Positions 46,373-55,170 of a stretch of 64,000 bases of DNA are shown here, piece by piece (within the stretch, counting starts at the first letter, position 1; the number at the start of each line of letters is the position of its first letter). This stretch comes from Rothia nasimurium (lineage in GTDB: Bacteria > Actinomycetota > Actinomycetes > Actinomycetales > Micrococcaceae), in assembly GCF_928392795.1 (NCBI RefSeq), contig NZ_CAKMTJ010000003.1, positions 62,001 to 126,000 on the forward strand, written 5' to 3'. The notes under the pieces are model-generated. The model had not been told where the DNA came from and ran no database searches. It was given only the letters and a program-made list of their open reading frames with translations. A program made the translations under genes and the position numbers.

Positions 46373-47269
46373 CTAGGTAGCAGCCGACCAGCTCAGGGTA
46401 AGGCGGGTGTCTTTAATACTGGGGTAGAAATGGGAGAGATAATCGGTTACTTCTCCGACACAGGTAATAGTGGCATTTGAAGCGTTGGCATCGGTTTGCT
46501 CGGTGAAGCGGACGGCTAAGGGTTTTCCTGCAGTAGTCAGTTTGATAGCGGCGGAATAGCTGCGGTGGGTGAAGGGCAAAAGGAGCTGGTAGCTGCCGTC
46601 TGCCTGTGGTTGGACTGTACCGCGGACATTGAACCGCAGCATAAAGGTTTGTAGGGGTTGGATGAAGCTGGTGGGGGTGAAGACCCATTCCTGGTCTTCG
46701 CTGACGCGCGATACGGAAAAGTGCCGGTTGTCGCAGATGAGCTCTTGCCCCTGGGGCAGGGAGAAGACGAAGGCCGAGCAGCCTGATTCGAGGCTGAGCA
46801 GGGTGTAGGTGGCGTGGAGGGTAAAGACACCGGGGTCAGTCGGGTCAAGCTGAATATCCAGGTAGCAGCTTGAGGTTAGTACCTGGGGGTTAGTGCGGAG
46901 GAACTGTACGGTTTCTGAGTCATCGAACCCCTGGGTGGCTGCCTTGTGCAGGGTCTTACGGGTTCGCTCATCGAAGCCGAAGGTCTCGCTCAAGAGATCA
47001 ATGGTTTCGCTACTGATGTGTTCGCCGGTAATGGCTCGACGCACCCGGTCTTTGTACTTGTGGGGTGGGATTTCTAAGCCGTAGACCGTATGTTGGTGGG
47101 CACTCATAGCGCGGGCGATAGCCCTGATAGAGAACGGGTTGGCCTCGCCCAGTTTTTCGTGGTGGACGTAGCGTTCCCACACATCGCGGACGTAGGGTTC
47201 AAGGAGTTCTGAACGAAGCAGGGAGCTCACCAGGTGGGTCGTGGAATCGGTGCCGGAAGGAGAAGACAT
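46373..47269 (-). CDS. Uncharacterised protein, paralogue of its upstream neighbour (second of pair)
   Basis: 298 residues from ATG 47267-47269 (AAGGAGAAGAC in the correct position); the open frame extends further upstream but overlaps the previous gene. Two parts: a helical N-terminal domain (~1-110) with KDRVRRAITGEHISSETIDL, similar in pattern to a lambda-repressor-like bundle, and a C-terminal all-beta region (~120-298) with FVFSLPQGQELICDNRHFSV and RSYSAAIKLTTAG. No family was recognised. It lies 4 bases after its paralogue and is the last gene of the oligopeptidase B operon. Confidence 0.65.
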   Translation of the reverse strand: MSSPSGTDSTTHLVSSLLRSELLEPYVRDVWERYVHHEKLGEANPFSIRAIARAMSAHQHTVYGLEIPPHKYKDRVRRAITGEHISSETIDLLSETFGFDERTRKTLHKAATQGFDDSETVQFLRTNPQVLTSSCYLDIQLDPTDPGVFTLHATYTLLSLESGCSAFVFSLPQGQELICDNRHFSVSRVSEDQEWVFTPTSFIQPLQTFMLRFNVRGTVQPQADGSYQLLLPFTHRSYSAAIKLTTAGKPLAVRFTEQTDANASNATITCVGEVTDYLSHFYPSIKDTRLTLSWSAAT

Positions 47270-47273
47270 GGTT

Positions 47274-48311
47274 TTAGTGGGAGTTCGAGGAGTCGAGAGA
47301 GGAAGGATGCACGGAGGTGCCCCCGTGGTAGTGGCGGACGGCTCCATCATGGTCTGATTCCCAAAAGTAGGCGAAGACAGTGTCTTCGGCGATGGGGAAG
47401 CTCATAGAGTAGCGGAGCTGAGCGGGAAGCTCTATCACTTCGAGCAGGTTTTCATCGCGCATGGCTTGGGACCAGATTTTCTGGTGCATATTGGTGGGTG
47501 GGGCATCGAAGGTAAGGGCCAAGCTGGTGTTGAAGCGGGCCGGCGTAAAAGGCCCTAGAGAAGCGTAGTTGAACTTCTCTCGTTTACGGAGCATGGGTTC
47601 GATATTGAGGTCGATCCGGTAGCGGATCTGGTGCACCTGTCCGTAGCGAATAGGGTAGGGCGTCCTAATAGCTAGCTGCCACATGGTGTTTTCCTCGTGA
47701 TGGATATGGGCGCGTTCATGCTCGTTCATAGAGATGAGTTCGCCACCTTCAACAAGGGTGGCGGTAGAATCCGTGGACTCGAAGCGCGGAGAGATGAGGG
47801 TGAGCTCATCAACCTCAGAGCGGATAATCTCGGTGACGACGAAGTGGCGCATGAACCCGAAACGGTCGACGTGGCCGTCCATCAGGGTGGATAGGGAGGT
47901 GTAGTTGCGGGTGTCGATGGTGCGTTCGGCGCTGGTGAGGGTCTCTGCCCGCTGGGCGAGCTTGCGGCTGAGACTGTGGGCTGAGAGGGCCCGCTGCAGT
48001 TCTCTGGCTTCGGCTGAGGTGAACTCGAAGGCCGTGATGAACATGTGGGCGGTGGCGTCCGAAATCGCTTCACCGTTGAGGGCGCGCGAGACCCGGTCTT
48101 TGATGGTGGCCGGGTCGATGTCCTGGTCGAGGTAGTCAGAAAGCTCGTAGGCGATGAAGGTGGCTACGGCTCGTTGGTTGATGGAGTTACCCCGGCGTCT
48201 TTGCACGTGCCGCATCCACTTTTCCCGGTAGGGCGGCTTATTCAGCAGGGAGAGCAAGATTTCGTGGGGGACGCGCGGGGTGAGATCTACTAGATCAGCG
48301 GACGGGGGCAT
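47274..48311 (-). CDS. Uncharacterised protein, paralogue of its downstream neighbour (first of pair)
   Basis: 345 residues. The N-terminal helical domain carries KDRVSRALNGEAISDATAHM in the same place as the paralogue's KDRVRRAITGEHISSETIDL, and the preceding INQRAVATFIAYELSDYLDQ matches the partner's IRAIARAMSAHQ region loosely. The C-terminal beta-rich part holds VVTEIIRSEVDELTLISPRF. It starts 8 bases after the oligopeptidase B stop, whose GGAG codon region serves as the ribosome site. No transmembrane helices or signal peptide. Function unknown. Confidence 0.65.
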   Translation of the reverse strand: MPPSADLVDLTPRVPHEILLSLLNKPPYREKWMRHVQRRRGNSINQRAVATFIAYELSDYLDQDIDPATIKDRVSRALNGEAISDATAHMFITAFEFTSAEARELQRALSAHSLSRKLAQRAETLTSAERTIDTRNYTSLSTLMDGHVDRFGFMRHFVVTEIIRSEVDELTLISPRFESTDSTATLVEGGELISMNEHERAHIHHEENTMWQLAIRTPYPIRYGQVHQIRYRIDLNIEPMLRKREKFNYASLGPFTPARFNTSLALTFDAPPTNMHQKIWSQAMRDENLLEVIELPAQLRYSMSFPIAEDTVFAYFWESDHDGAVRHYHGGTSVHPSSLDSSNSH

Positions 48312-48319
48312 GAGCGGGT

Positions 48320-50503
48320 TTACTCCGTGACGCTAGTGGCACCCAGGTGGGTGAGCAGGAAGGAGTAGTCCCAGGCAATTTCGCGCCAGGCGGTGTAGCG
48401 GCCTGAGCCGCCACCGTGGCCGCCGTCCATCTCAATTTTGAGCAGGGGAGTGGGGGAGGCCGGGTCGATGGTTTCGCGCAGGGCTGCTACCCACTTAGCC
48501 GGTTCGACGTAGAAGACGCGGGTGTCGTTGAGGGAGGTAACAGCTGCGATGGCCGGGTACTTGACGGGGCGGATGTTTTCGTAGGGGGTGTAGGACTTCA
48601 TGTAGTCGTAGACCTCCTTGTCGGTGATGGGGTTGCCCCATTCTTCCCATTCCAGGGCTGAGAGGGGCAGGTTGGGGTCGAGAATGGTGGTGAGGGCGTC
48701 CACGAAGGGCACCTGGGCCAGGCAGGCCGCGTATTTTTCGGGGGCCATGTTGACGACGGCGCCCATGAGCAGGCCGCCGGCTGATCCACCCATGATACCG
48801 ATACGGGCAGCGTCCACCCATGCCTGGGAGGCTAGGAAGTCGGTGGCGTCGATGAAGTCGGTGAAGGTGTTTTTCTTGGCTAGCTTCTTGCCCTCGGTGT
48901 ACCAGGCGCGGCCCATTTCGCCGCCACCGCGGATGTGGGCAACGACGAAGATAACGCCGCGGTCCAGCACGCTGAGGCGGGCGGTGGAGAAATAGGGGTC
49001 CATGGAGGACTCATAGGACCCGTAGCCGTACTGAATCACGGGGTTTTCCTGGGCCTTATCGAGGTCGGCGCGGTGCATGACGGAGAGCGGAATCATGGCT
49101 CCGTCCGCTGCCGGTGCCCACATGCGGTAGGCGGTGTAGTTCTCGGGCTCGTAGCCGATGACGGGGGTGCGGCGGCGTAGCACGAGGTCGTCGGTATCGG
49201 GGAAGTAGTCGTAGACGCTGCTGGGGGTGAGGTAGGAGGTGTAGTTCAGGCGGATAACCGGGGACATGATGTTCACACCGGAGAAGGCTGACGTGTAGAG
49301 CTCTTCGGTGAATCCGCCGGGCTCGTAGAGGTCAATACCCTGGGGGTGGGCAGAAGCTGCCTGCTCAGCGAGAGCGGTACGCGGGGCAACGAATACCTTA
49401 ACGGTGGTGCTCTCGCGGGCCATGAGCACCAGATGGTTGCGGGAGAACTTGAAACCCTCTAGGCGGACGTCCTCGCGGTGGGGCACCAGGGGAATCCAGC
49501 TGGCCTTGAAGTCGGCAAAGGGTACATATTCTTCCCGCAGGGGGGCCAGCACGATTTCACCGTTGGGGGCCTCGTGGTTGTGGCCGATGACCAGGTAGCC
49601 GGTGCCCTCCACATCGATGACGTCGGTGGAGTACTCGATACCGGCGTCCCGCTTCATAATGAGGGTGGGCTCTAGCTGGCCCAGCTCGTGGATGTTAATA
49701 ATACGGGTCTCTGAATACTCGGAGTTTGAAGAGGTAATGACCACGTGGGTGCGGGAGGACGACATGCCGGCTCCCAGCCAGAGCCCGTTGTCGTCCTCGC
49801 GGTAGAGGGCAAAATCTTCAGACGAACTGGTGCCGATAGCGTGGGCGCGCACCTCATAGGGGCGCCAGGACTCATCGGCTACCGAGTAGATCAGGTGCTT
49901 AGCGCCGGAGGCAAAGAAGGCGCCAGCGAAGACGTCCTCAATCTTTTCCTCCAGAATCTCACCGGTGTCAAGGTTCTTGAAGTACTGGGTGTAGCGCTCG
50001 TCGCCCGAGTCATCAACACCGAAGGTCAGCAGGGAGCCGTCGCGGGTGACCTGGAAGGAACCCAGGGAGAAAAAAGCCATGTCGCGGGCAAACTCGTTGC
50101 AGTCCAGCACGACCTGCTCGCCGTCAAGCGGCTCACCGGGGCGGACGACCGGCGGCTGGTAGCGCTCTTCAACGCTGCCCTCTGTGAGGGCGGGGACGCG
50201 GCACATGACCGGGTACTGCTCACCGGCAACCGTGCGGTTAAAGTACCACCAGGCCCCGCGGCGCGAGGGCACCGACATATCGGTGAGCTGGGTGCGCCCC
50301 TTAATCTCTTCAAAAATAGCGTCCCGAAGGGGCTGCTGGTCTTCTGTGACCGCCTCGGTAAAGGCGTTCTCAGCGCGTAGATGCTCTAGAACCTCGGTGC
50401 TTTCCTTATCGCGCAACCACTCATAGTGATCAACAAAAGTATCACCGTGATGGGTGCGCTCAACGGGTACACGCTTGGCAAGAGGAGGAGTCAGAGACAT
50501 CAT
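48320..50503 (-). CDS. ptrB: Oligopeptidase B-like serine peptidase (S9A)
   Basis: 727 residues. Cytosolic peptidase cleaving short peptides, usually after Arg/Lys. N-terminal beta-propeller begins after HHGDTFVDHYEWLRDKES, a prolyl-oligopeptidase family opening; the C-terminal alpha/beta hydrolase has RGGGEMGRAWYTEGKKLAKK, nucleophile Ser in GIMGGSAGGLLMG, and the catalytic His in MDGGHGGGSGRY (~695). A GAAAGG site lies 5 bases before the ATG, with a TAGAAT -10-like box upstream at about 50532-50537 on the complement. Heads a three-gene operon with two unknown paralogues. Confidence 0.92.
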   Translation of the reverse strand: MMSLTPPLAKRVPVERTHHGDTFVDHYEWLRDKESTEVLEHLRAENAFTEAVTEDQQPLRDAIFEEIKGRTQLTDMSVPSRRGAWWYFNRTVAGEQYPVMCRVPALTEGSVEERYQPPVVRPGEPLDGEQVVLDCNEFARDMAFFSLGSFQVTRDGSLLTFGVDDSGDERYTQYFKNLDTGEILEEKIEDVFAGAFFASGAKHLIYSVADESWRPYEVRAHAIGTSSSEDFALYREDDNGLWLGAGMSSSRTHVVITSSNSEYSETRIINIHELGQLEPTLIMKRDAGIEYSTDVIDVEGTGYLVIGHNHEAPNGEIVLAPLREEYVPFADFKASWIPLVPHREDVRLEGFKFSRNHLVLMARESTTVKVFVAPRTALAEQAASAHPQGIDLYEPGGFTEELYTSAFSGVNIMSPVIRLNYTSYLTPSSVYDYFPDTDDLVLRRRTPVIGYEPENYTAYRMWAPAADGAMIPLSVMHRADLDKAQENPVIQYGYGSYESSMDPYFSTARLSVLDRGVIFVVAHIRGGGEMGRAWYTEGKKLAKKNTFTDFIDATDFLASQAWVDAARIGIMGGSAGGLLMGAVVNMAPEKYAACLAQVPFVDALTTILDPNLPLSALEWEEWGNPITDKEVYDYMKSYTPYENIRPVKYPAIAAVTSLNDTRVFYVEPAKWVAALRETIDPASPTPLLKIEMDGGHGGGSGRYTAWREIAWDYSFLLTHLGATSVTE

Positions 50504-50635
50504 CAGCCCTTTCGTAAAAACTCGCTTCCCACCATTCTAAATGACGCTCATAGAACGTAACGTACGCAATACAAGGACACATGCTGAAACTTTAGAGCCT
50601 TTTCTTGACGGTCCGCGGGTGGGCCAGCCAGACTA
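50504..50635. promoter_or_regulatory. Divergent promoter region, ptrB and metY
   Basis: 132 bases carrying a TAGAAT box for ptrB on the minus strand and TTGACG at about 50605 on the plus strand, a candidate -35 for the riboswitch transcript. No gene is seen. Confidence 0.4.
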
Positions 50636-50760
50636 GAGACAGGTCAAGAGAACCAGCGCTAAGCCCCAGCTAGCTGGTCGGCAACCCTCCACTCGCGGTG
50701 GGGTGCCCTGGGTGATGACCTGGCGTACCCACCGAGAACCAGGTACGCAAGCGCGGGACC
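50636..50760 (+). promoter_or_regulatory. SAM-IV riboswitch upstream of metY
   Basis: Closing stem CAGGTCA / TGACCTG (50640-50646 with 50716-50722) encloses AGCGCTAAGCCCCAGCTAGC, GGTCGGCAACCCTCC and CGGTGGGGTGCCCTGGGTGA. These are the SAM-binding core blocks of the SAM-I/SAM-IV clan, and the 3' hairpin GCGTACC / GGTACGC (50723-50729 with 50742-50748) after the core is the SAM-IV layout known from actinobacteria. It should reduce metY-metX expression when S-adenosylmethionine is plentiful. The 120-base spacer to metY (50761-50880) probably holds the expression platform. Confidence 0.88.
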
Positions 50761-50880
50761 GATGTGCCTCTATCTTCTGTGAGGGCATCAGATTCTTTTC
50801 CTCCTTACCCGGGCGGAAGATACGGCATGCGGCCCGTTTCAACTAAACACTGAGACAAACCTTCATTAAGGAGTAACCGC

Positions 50881-52227
50881 ATGACCACCGAGAACACCGT
50901 TCCCACCCCCTCAAACCCCACCGGCTGGAAGTTCGAAACCCAGCAGATCCACGCAGGCCAGGAACCCGATGCGGCAACCGGCGCCCGCGCCCTACCCATC
51001 TACCAGACCACGTCCTTTGTCTTCAAGGACTCCGCCCAGGCAGCAGGCCGCTTCGCCCTCTCAGAGCTGGGCCCCATCTACTCCCGCATCAACAACCCCA
51101 CCCAGGAAGCCGTTGAAAACCGTATCGCTGCCCTCGAAGGCGGCGTCGGTGCCCTGCTGCTCGCCAGCGGCCAGGCAGCCTCAACCTTCGCCATCCTGAA
51201 CATCGCTGGGGCCGGGGACCACATCGTTGCATCCCCCTCCCTCTACGGCGGCAGCTTCAACCTGCTCAAGTACACCCTCAAGAACCTGGGCATCGAAACC
51301 ACTTTCGTTGACGACCCTGCCGACCCCGAGTCCTGGCGAGCAGCAGCCCGCGAGAACACCAAGGCCTTCTACGCAGAAACCCTACCCAACCCCCGCGGCG
51401 ACGTCCTCGACATCGAAGCTATCTCGGGTGTAGCCCACGAGGTCGGTGTGCCCCTCATCGTCGATAACACCATCGCCACCCCCTACCTGCTCAACCCCAT
51501 CAAGCACGGTGCTGACGTGGTCATCCACTCAGCCACCAAATACCTGGGCGGCCACGGCACCTCGGTCGGCGGCGTCATCGTAGACTCCGGTAACTTCGAC
51601 TACGGCGCCTACCCCGACAAGTACCCCCTCTTCAACCAGCCCGACGAAAGCTACCACGGCCTGGTCTACGCCCGCGACCTCGGCGCGGACGGTGCCTTCG
51701 GAGTCAACCTCTCCTACATCCTCAAAGCCCGCGTATCCCTACTGCGCGACCTCGGCTCATCCATCTCACCGACCAACGCCTTCAACATCGCCATCGGCCT
51801 TGAAACCCTCTCCCTGCGCGTAGAACGCCACGTAGAGAACGCCCTCAAAGTCGCCCAGTTCCTCAAAGACCACCCCCAGGTCGAATCGGTCACCTACTCC
51901 GGCCTGCCCGATTCCCCCTACTACGAACTGGCTCAAAAGTACCTGCCCAAGGGGGCTGGCGCCGTCCTCGGCTTCACCCTCAAGGACGCCGATGCCGAAA
52001 CCGCCCAGAAATTCGTGGACTCTCTCTCCCTCCACTCCCTGCTGGTCAACATCGGTGACGTGCGCTCCCTGGCCGTACACCCGGCGTCCACCACTCACAG
52101 CCAGTCCACCACCGAAGAGCTTGAAGCTATCGGCATCAACCCCGCCTTCATCCGCCTCTCGGTAGGTATCGAACACATCGACGACATCCTCGCCGACCTC
52201 GAACTCGGTTTCACCGCTATCCGCTAA
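50881..52227 (+). CDS. metY: O-acetylhomoserine sulfhydrylase
   Basis: 448 residues. PLP enzyme making homocysteine (or methionine with methanethiol) from O-acetylhomoserine and sulfide. Seen: FETQQIHAGQEPDAATGARA start (typical of MetY), SRINNPTQEAVENRIAALEG, the PLP lysine in HSATKYLGGHGTSVGG (~220), and DVRSLAVHPASTTHSQ near the end. Controlled by the SAM-IV riboswitch. AAGGAG is 7 bases upstream of ATG 50881. metX starts 14 bases after the stop; the two act in sequence in direct sulfhydrylation. Confidence 0.96.
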   Translation: MTTENTVPTPSNPTGWKFETQQIHAGQEPDAATGARALPIYQTTSFVFKDSAQAAGRFALSELGPIYSRINNPTQEAVENRIAALEGGVGALLLASGQAASTFAILNIAGAGDHIVASPSLYGGSFNLLKYTLKNLGIETTFVDDPADPESWRAAARENTKAFYAETLPNPRGDVLDIEAISGVAHEVGVPLIVDNTIATPYLLNPIKHGADVVIHSATKYLGGHGTSVGGVIVDSGNFDYGAYPDKYPLFNQPDESYHGLVYARDLGADGAFGVNLSYILKARVSLLRDLGSSISPTNAFNIAIGLETLSLRVERHVENALKVAQFLKDHPQVESVTYSGLPDSPYYELAQKYLPKGAGAVLGFTLKDADAETAQKFVDSLSLHSLLVNIGDVRSLAVHPASTTHSQSTTEELEAIGINPAFIRLSVGIEHIDDILADLELGFTAIR

Positions 52228-52241
52228 GGAAAGGTAGCCCA

Positions 52242-53468
52242 ATGACGACCGCCCGCCCCGCTGAGACCACTCCCAACCGTACCGACGGCGTCCTCACCTA
52301 CGCCAAAGTCGGCGATCTGACCCTTGAATCAGGGGCAGTGCTGCCCGACGTCACCATCGGCTACGAAACCTGGGGAACCCTCAACGAGGCGGGCGACAAC
52401 GCCATTTTGATCCTGCACGCCCTGACCGGAGACACCCACGTCTCGGCAGGGCGGGTAGGGGCGGACGCTAGCGAGCAAGACCGCGCCTACGCCGAAGCCG
52501 CCGGTTGGTGGCCCACTGCCGTCGGCCCCGGCCGCGTCATCGATACCGACAAATACTTCGTCATTTCACCCAACATGCTCGGCGGCTGCTACGGCACCAC
52601 CGGCCCAGCCTCACCCGCCCCGGCCAGTATCGACCCCGAACAAAAACCCTGGGGCTCCCGCTTCCCCCTCGTTACCATCCGCGACGGCGTCCGCGCTGAA
52701 AAACGCCTGCTCGACCAGCTCGGCGTTACCTCCCTCCACCACGTCATCGGCGGCTCCCTCGGCGGTGCCCGCGCTGCCGAATGGGCCGTCACCTACCCCG
52801 AGCTCGTCCGCTCCTGCGCTGTCATCGCCTCCGGCCCCGCCGCCACCGCCGAACAAATCGCCTGGGGCCACATGCAAAACCTGGCGATCCGCCAAGACCC
52901 CGCCTTCGCTGGCGGCGACTACTACCCCGGCCCCGGCCCCGTCACCGGCCTGGCCCTGGCCCGCCGCATCGCCCACACCACCTACCGCTCCGCCGCTGAA
53001 CTCCACTTCCGCTTCGGCCGCGACGCCCAAGACGGCCACAACGTCCTGCACCCCGTTTCCACAGAACGCGGCCGCTACCAGGTCGAAAACTACCTGGACC
53101 ACCACGGCACCAAACTCACCAACCGCTTCGACGCCAACTCCTACCTGGCTATCAATGAAGCCCTGCTCTCCCACGACCTTGGGCGCGACCGCGGCGGCCT
53201 CGAAAAAGCCCTCGCCCGCACCACCTGCAACTGGACCATCGCCTACGTCGACTCCGACCGCCTCTTCTTCCCCTCCGACTCCCACATCCTGGCAGCCTCC
53301 CTGCCCAACCCCGTAGAGCCAGCCGTCATCCACTCACCCTGCGGCCACGACGGCTTCCTCATCGAACACGAACAGCTCGAAAGAATCCTCGCCACCAGCA
53401 TCGAAACCCAGGACGCCGCCGACGAAGCAAAACCGCGGGAGCGCAAGCACCTGTGGGCAGTGGCCTAA
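52242..53468 (+). CDS. metX: Homoserine O-acetyltransferase
   Basis: 408 residues. Alpha/beta hydrolase-fold transferase that acetylates homoserine to feed MetY. The nucleophile region is IGGSLGGARAAEWAVTYPE (Ser ~168; the family's usual second half is GMQALEW, here GARAAEW), with DSDRLFFPSD (Asp) and HSPCGHDGFLIEHEQ (His) late in the protein. A lid region of extra helices is present. The GARAAEW change is close to the oxyanion region. The succinyl alternative cannot be excluded from sequence. Same operon and riboswitch as metY. Confidence 0.93.
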   Translation: MTTARPAETTPNRTDGVLTYAKVGDLTLESGAVLPDVTIGYETWGTLNEAGDNAILILHALTGDTHVSAGRVGADASEQDRAYAEAAGWWPTAVGPGRVIDTDKYFVISPNMLGGCYGTTGPASPAPASIDPEQKPWGSRFPLVTIRDGVRAEKRLLDQLGVTSLHHVIGGSLGGARAAEWAVTYPELVRSCAVIASGPAATAEQIAWGHMQNLAIRQDPAFAGGDYYPGPGPVTGLALARRIAHTTYRSAAELHFRFGRDAQDGHNVLHPVSTERGRYQVENYLDHHGTKLTNRFDANSYLAINEALLSHDLGRDRGGLEKALARTTCNWTIAYVDSDRLFFPSDSHILAASLPNPVEPAVIHSPCGHDGFLIEHEQLERILATSIETQDAADEAKPRERKHLWAVA

Positions 53469-53486
53469 GGCTGGCTCTGCCGGTGG

Positions 53487-53492
53487 TAAGTT
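53487..53492 (+). promoter_or_regulatory. -10 box of a leaderless promoter for the esterase gene
   Basis: TAAGTT ends 7 bases before ATG 53500, just after the metX stop, so this gene may also have its own leaderless transcript. Confidence 0.5.
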
Positions 53493-53499
53493 GGGGGTT

Positions 53500-54186
53500 A
53501 TGAACCAGTACACTGTTGAATATTCAAAGGCAGAACCCTTTCGCCGGGGCACCCACCTGGTTGTCCTTCTGCACGGCTACGGCTCCCACGAACGCGACCT
53601 GCTGGGGCTCACCCCCTACCTGCCGAGCGAGAAGGTGACCTACGCGTCCGTCCGCGCGCCCCAGCCCGTCGGCTACCCGCTACCGGCCGACGCCGACTCC
53701 GCCTACATCGAGAGCCCCGCCATGGGATACCAGTGGTGGCCCCTCAACCAGCAACTAGAAACCGTCGGCTTTACCGCCATCGAACTGGCTGTCGACTATC
53801 TGCTGGGCTGGCTCGAACCTATTGCCGCCGACTACGACAGCGTGACCCTGCTGGGCTTCTCTCAGGGCATGGCCCTTGCCACCTCGGTAGCCCGCGCCCG
53901 CCCCGACCTCATCAAGGCTGTGGTTGGGCTCTCCGGCTACGCCGTGGCCGGGGGAGAGCACTACTTCAAGGACGCCCAGCTAGCGGACGAGCCCCTACCG
54001 CTCTTCTGGGGCCGCGACGAAGCCGACCCCATCATCACCCCCGACAAAATTGCCTACACCCAGGAGTGGGTAGCCGGCCACACCGCTCTCACCGCCCAGA
54101 CCTACCCCAACATCGGGCACGGGGTCGCAGCAGCAGAACTCACCCATATCTCAGCATTCCTCAATGAGAAAGTACTTGCTGAATAA
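53500..54186 (+). CDS. Carboxylesterase/phospholipase-like alpha/beta hydrolase
   Basis: 228 residues from ATG 53500 (an upstream in-frame GTG is disfavoured). Small serine hydrolase of the esterase/YpfH-like group: LVVLLHGYGSHERDLLGLTPYL at the N-terminus, nucleophile Ser in LLGFSQGMALATSVA (~119), Asp in FWGRDEADPIIT, and the catalytic His in NIGHGVAAAELTHISAFL. No signal peptide, so cytosolic. It is directly after metX (32-base gap). Substrate unknown; no clear link with methionine synthesis. Confidence 0.87.
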   Translation: MNQYTVEYSKAEPFRRGTHLVVLLHGYGSHERDLLGLTPYLPSEKVTYASVRAPQPVGYPLPADADSAYIESPAMGYQWWPLNQQLETVGFTAIELAVDYLLGWLEPIAADYDSVTLLGFSQGMALATSVARARPDLIKAVVGLSGYAVAGGEHYFKDAQLADEPLPLFWGRDEADPIITPDKIAYTQEWVAGHTALTAQTYPNIGHGVAAAELTHISAFLNEKVLAE

Positions 54187-54213
54187 TGATGTGTAAGGAC
54201 TGCGGGCTCGCCT

Positions 54214-54528
54214 TTAACGGGCTAGGGGAGCCCGCAGATCAAACGCGAAAATAATTGCCTGGGCGAGCTGTTTTTCCTGAGGCTCCGTGAGGTAACCAAT
54301 CGTCCGCCCTAGGGTGTCCTGACGGACCGTCAGGATGTTATCCACAGAGATAGCGCACTCACGGTCAAGACCGTTAGCAGGCCCTAGTAAGACCTCGCTC
54401 GATAGCCCCTTGATCGTTGAGGTGATAGGGGCGATGGTCACCTTAGTCATCGCAAACCGCGTAGGCTCGCGCGTCAAAATGACCGCTGGCCTTGTCTTAT
54501 CGAGATGGACTAAACAAATTTCGCGCAC
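54214..54528 (-). CDS. MazF/PemK-family toxin
   Basis: 104 residues from GTG 54526-54528. The MazF fold is shown by EICLVHLDKTRPAVILT (RGDIYxVxLDPxRPxVV-like start; the catalytic-loop Arg-Pro is present), TIAPITSTIKGLSSEVLL, ISVDNILTVRQDTLG and a long C-terminal helix. Members cut mRNA (sometimes rRNA/tRNA) at short motifs. Its RHH antitoxin is encoded directly upstream (10-base gap). The frame looks intact. The cleavage site cannot be predicted. Confidence 0.88.
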   Translation of the reverse strand: MREICLVHLDKTRPAVILTREPTRFAMTKVTIAPITSTIKGLSSEVLLGPANGLDRECAISVDNILTVRQDTLGRTIGYLTEPQEKQLAQAIIFAFDLRAPLAR

Positions 54529-54538
54529 GATTCAACGC

Positions 54539-54772
54539 CTACTGCTGAGACGAAGGCGTGCTGCTGGCCCAGTCCACTAACTCGTCCAGGTCATCCTCTG
54601 GGCCCAGAGAAGCCAGAATAGCTGCATCAACTAAAGCCGCCCGGCGTCGCCTCTCATGCTCAAGCGCCTCAGCAACAATCTCAGCGCGGCTTCTAGCCTG
54701 GCCTTCCTCAACCTCATGATCAAGAAAGGCCACTAAATCATCGGGTAAACGGACTGCAATCTGAACTGTCAT
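54539..54772 (-). CDS. Ribbon-helix-helix antitoxin of a MazF module
   Basis: 77 residues. TVQIAVRLPDDLVAFLDHEV is the RHH DNA-binding strand and helix, followed by RSRAEIVAEALEHERRRRAA and an acidic, Asp/Glu-rich tail (EDDLDELVDWASS) that probably occupies the MazF site. It is more like the RHH-type (Mt-MazE-like) than the AbrB-type MazE. The promoter is leaderless (-10 TATTCT, 6 bases before ATG) with the same TTGGTATT block as the RHH-Doc module, raising the chance of shared regulation. Confidence 0.88.
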   Translation of the reverse strand: MTVQIAVRLPDDLVAFLDHEVEEGQARSRAEIVAEALEHERRRRAALVDAAILASLGPEDDLDELVDWASSTPSSQQ

Positions 54773-54778
54773 ATCCCG

Positions 54779-54784
54779 AGAATA
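54779..54784 (-). promoter_or_regulatory. -10 box of a leaderless promoter for the RHH-MazF module
   Basis: TATTCT on the minus strand, extended by TGG, ends 6 bases before the antitoxin ATG; no Shine-Dalgarno is visible. Confidence 0.6.
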
Positions 54785-54811
54785 CCAATATGGGATTCGC
54801 TTGGCTAGAGG

Positions 54812-55030
54812 TTATTCAACCTCCACCTGCACGGTCACGCCGTTCAGCTCAACAGTATCGCCAGCGTGCAGCTGACGTCCGCGCTGCTCACAAATCTCAC
54901 CGTTCACCTTCACCAGGCCGTCCTGAATCACCTCACGGGCATGCACCCCGTTCTCCACCAGATTCGCCAACTTCAAAAACTGGCCCAGGCGAATCATCTC
55001 ATCACGAATAAAAACAGACTCAATACTCAT
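54812..55030 (-). CDS. Small S4-domain RNA-binding protein (YbcJ-like)
   Basis: 72 residues from ATG 55028-55030, selected because a TAGAGT -10 box ends 7 bases upstream; an in-frame GTG 9 bases earlier is the alternative. The sequence (MIRLGQFLKLANLVENGVHA, VKVNGEICEQRGRQLHAGDT) is a lone S4 RNA-binding domain, like E. coli YbcJ. It probably binds structured RNA in ribosome-linked or RNA-quality processes. It stands alone between the toxin-antitoxin module and the divergent glyQS. Confidence 0.9.
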   Translation of the reverse strand: MSIESVFIRDEMIRLGQFLKLANLVENGVHAREVIQDGLVKVNGEICEQRGRQLHAGDTVELNGVTVQVEVE

Positions 55031-55037
55031 ACCCACC

Positions 55038-55043
55038 ACTCTA
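55038..55043 (-). promoter_or_regulatory. -10 box of a leaderless promoter for the S4-domain gene
   Basis: TAGAGT on the minus strand, 7 bases from the ATG. Confidence 0.55.
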
Positions 55044-55170
55044 CCCGCGCCAACACTCGCACCCCTACGTACGGTAGGCTTAAAGACGAGTGCGCCACCC
55101 GGCCCACTTTCTTTTTACATCCAAGCACGCCACAACCGGTGGCGCAGGCTCATAGGAGAAACCAAAAACC

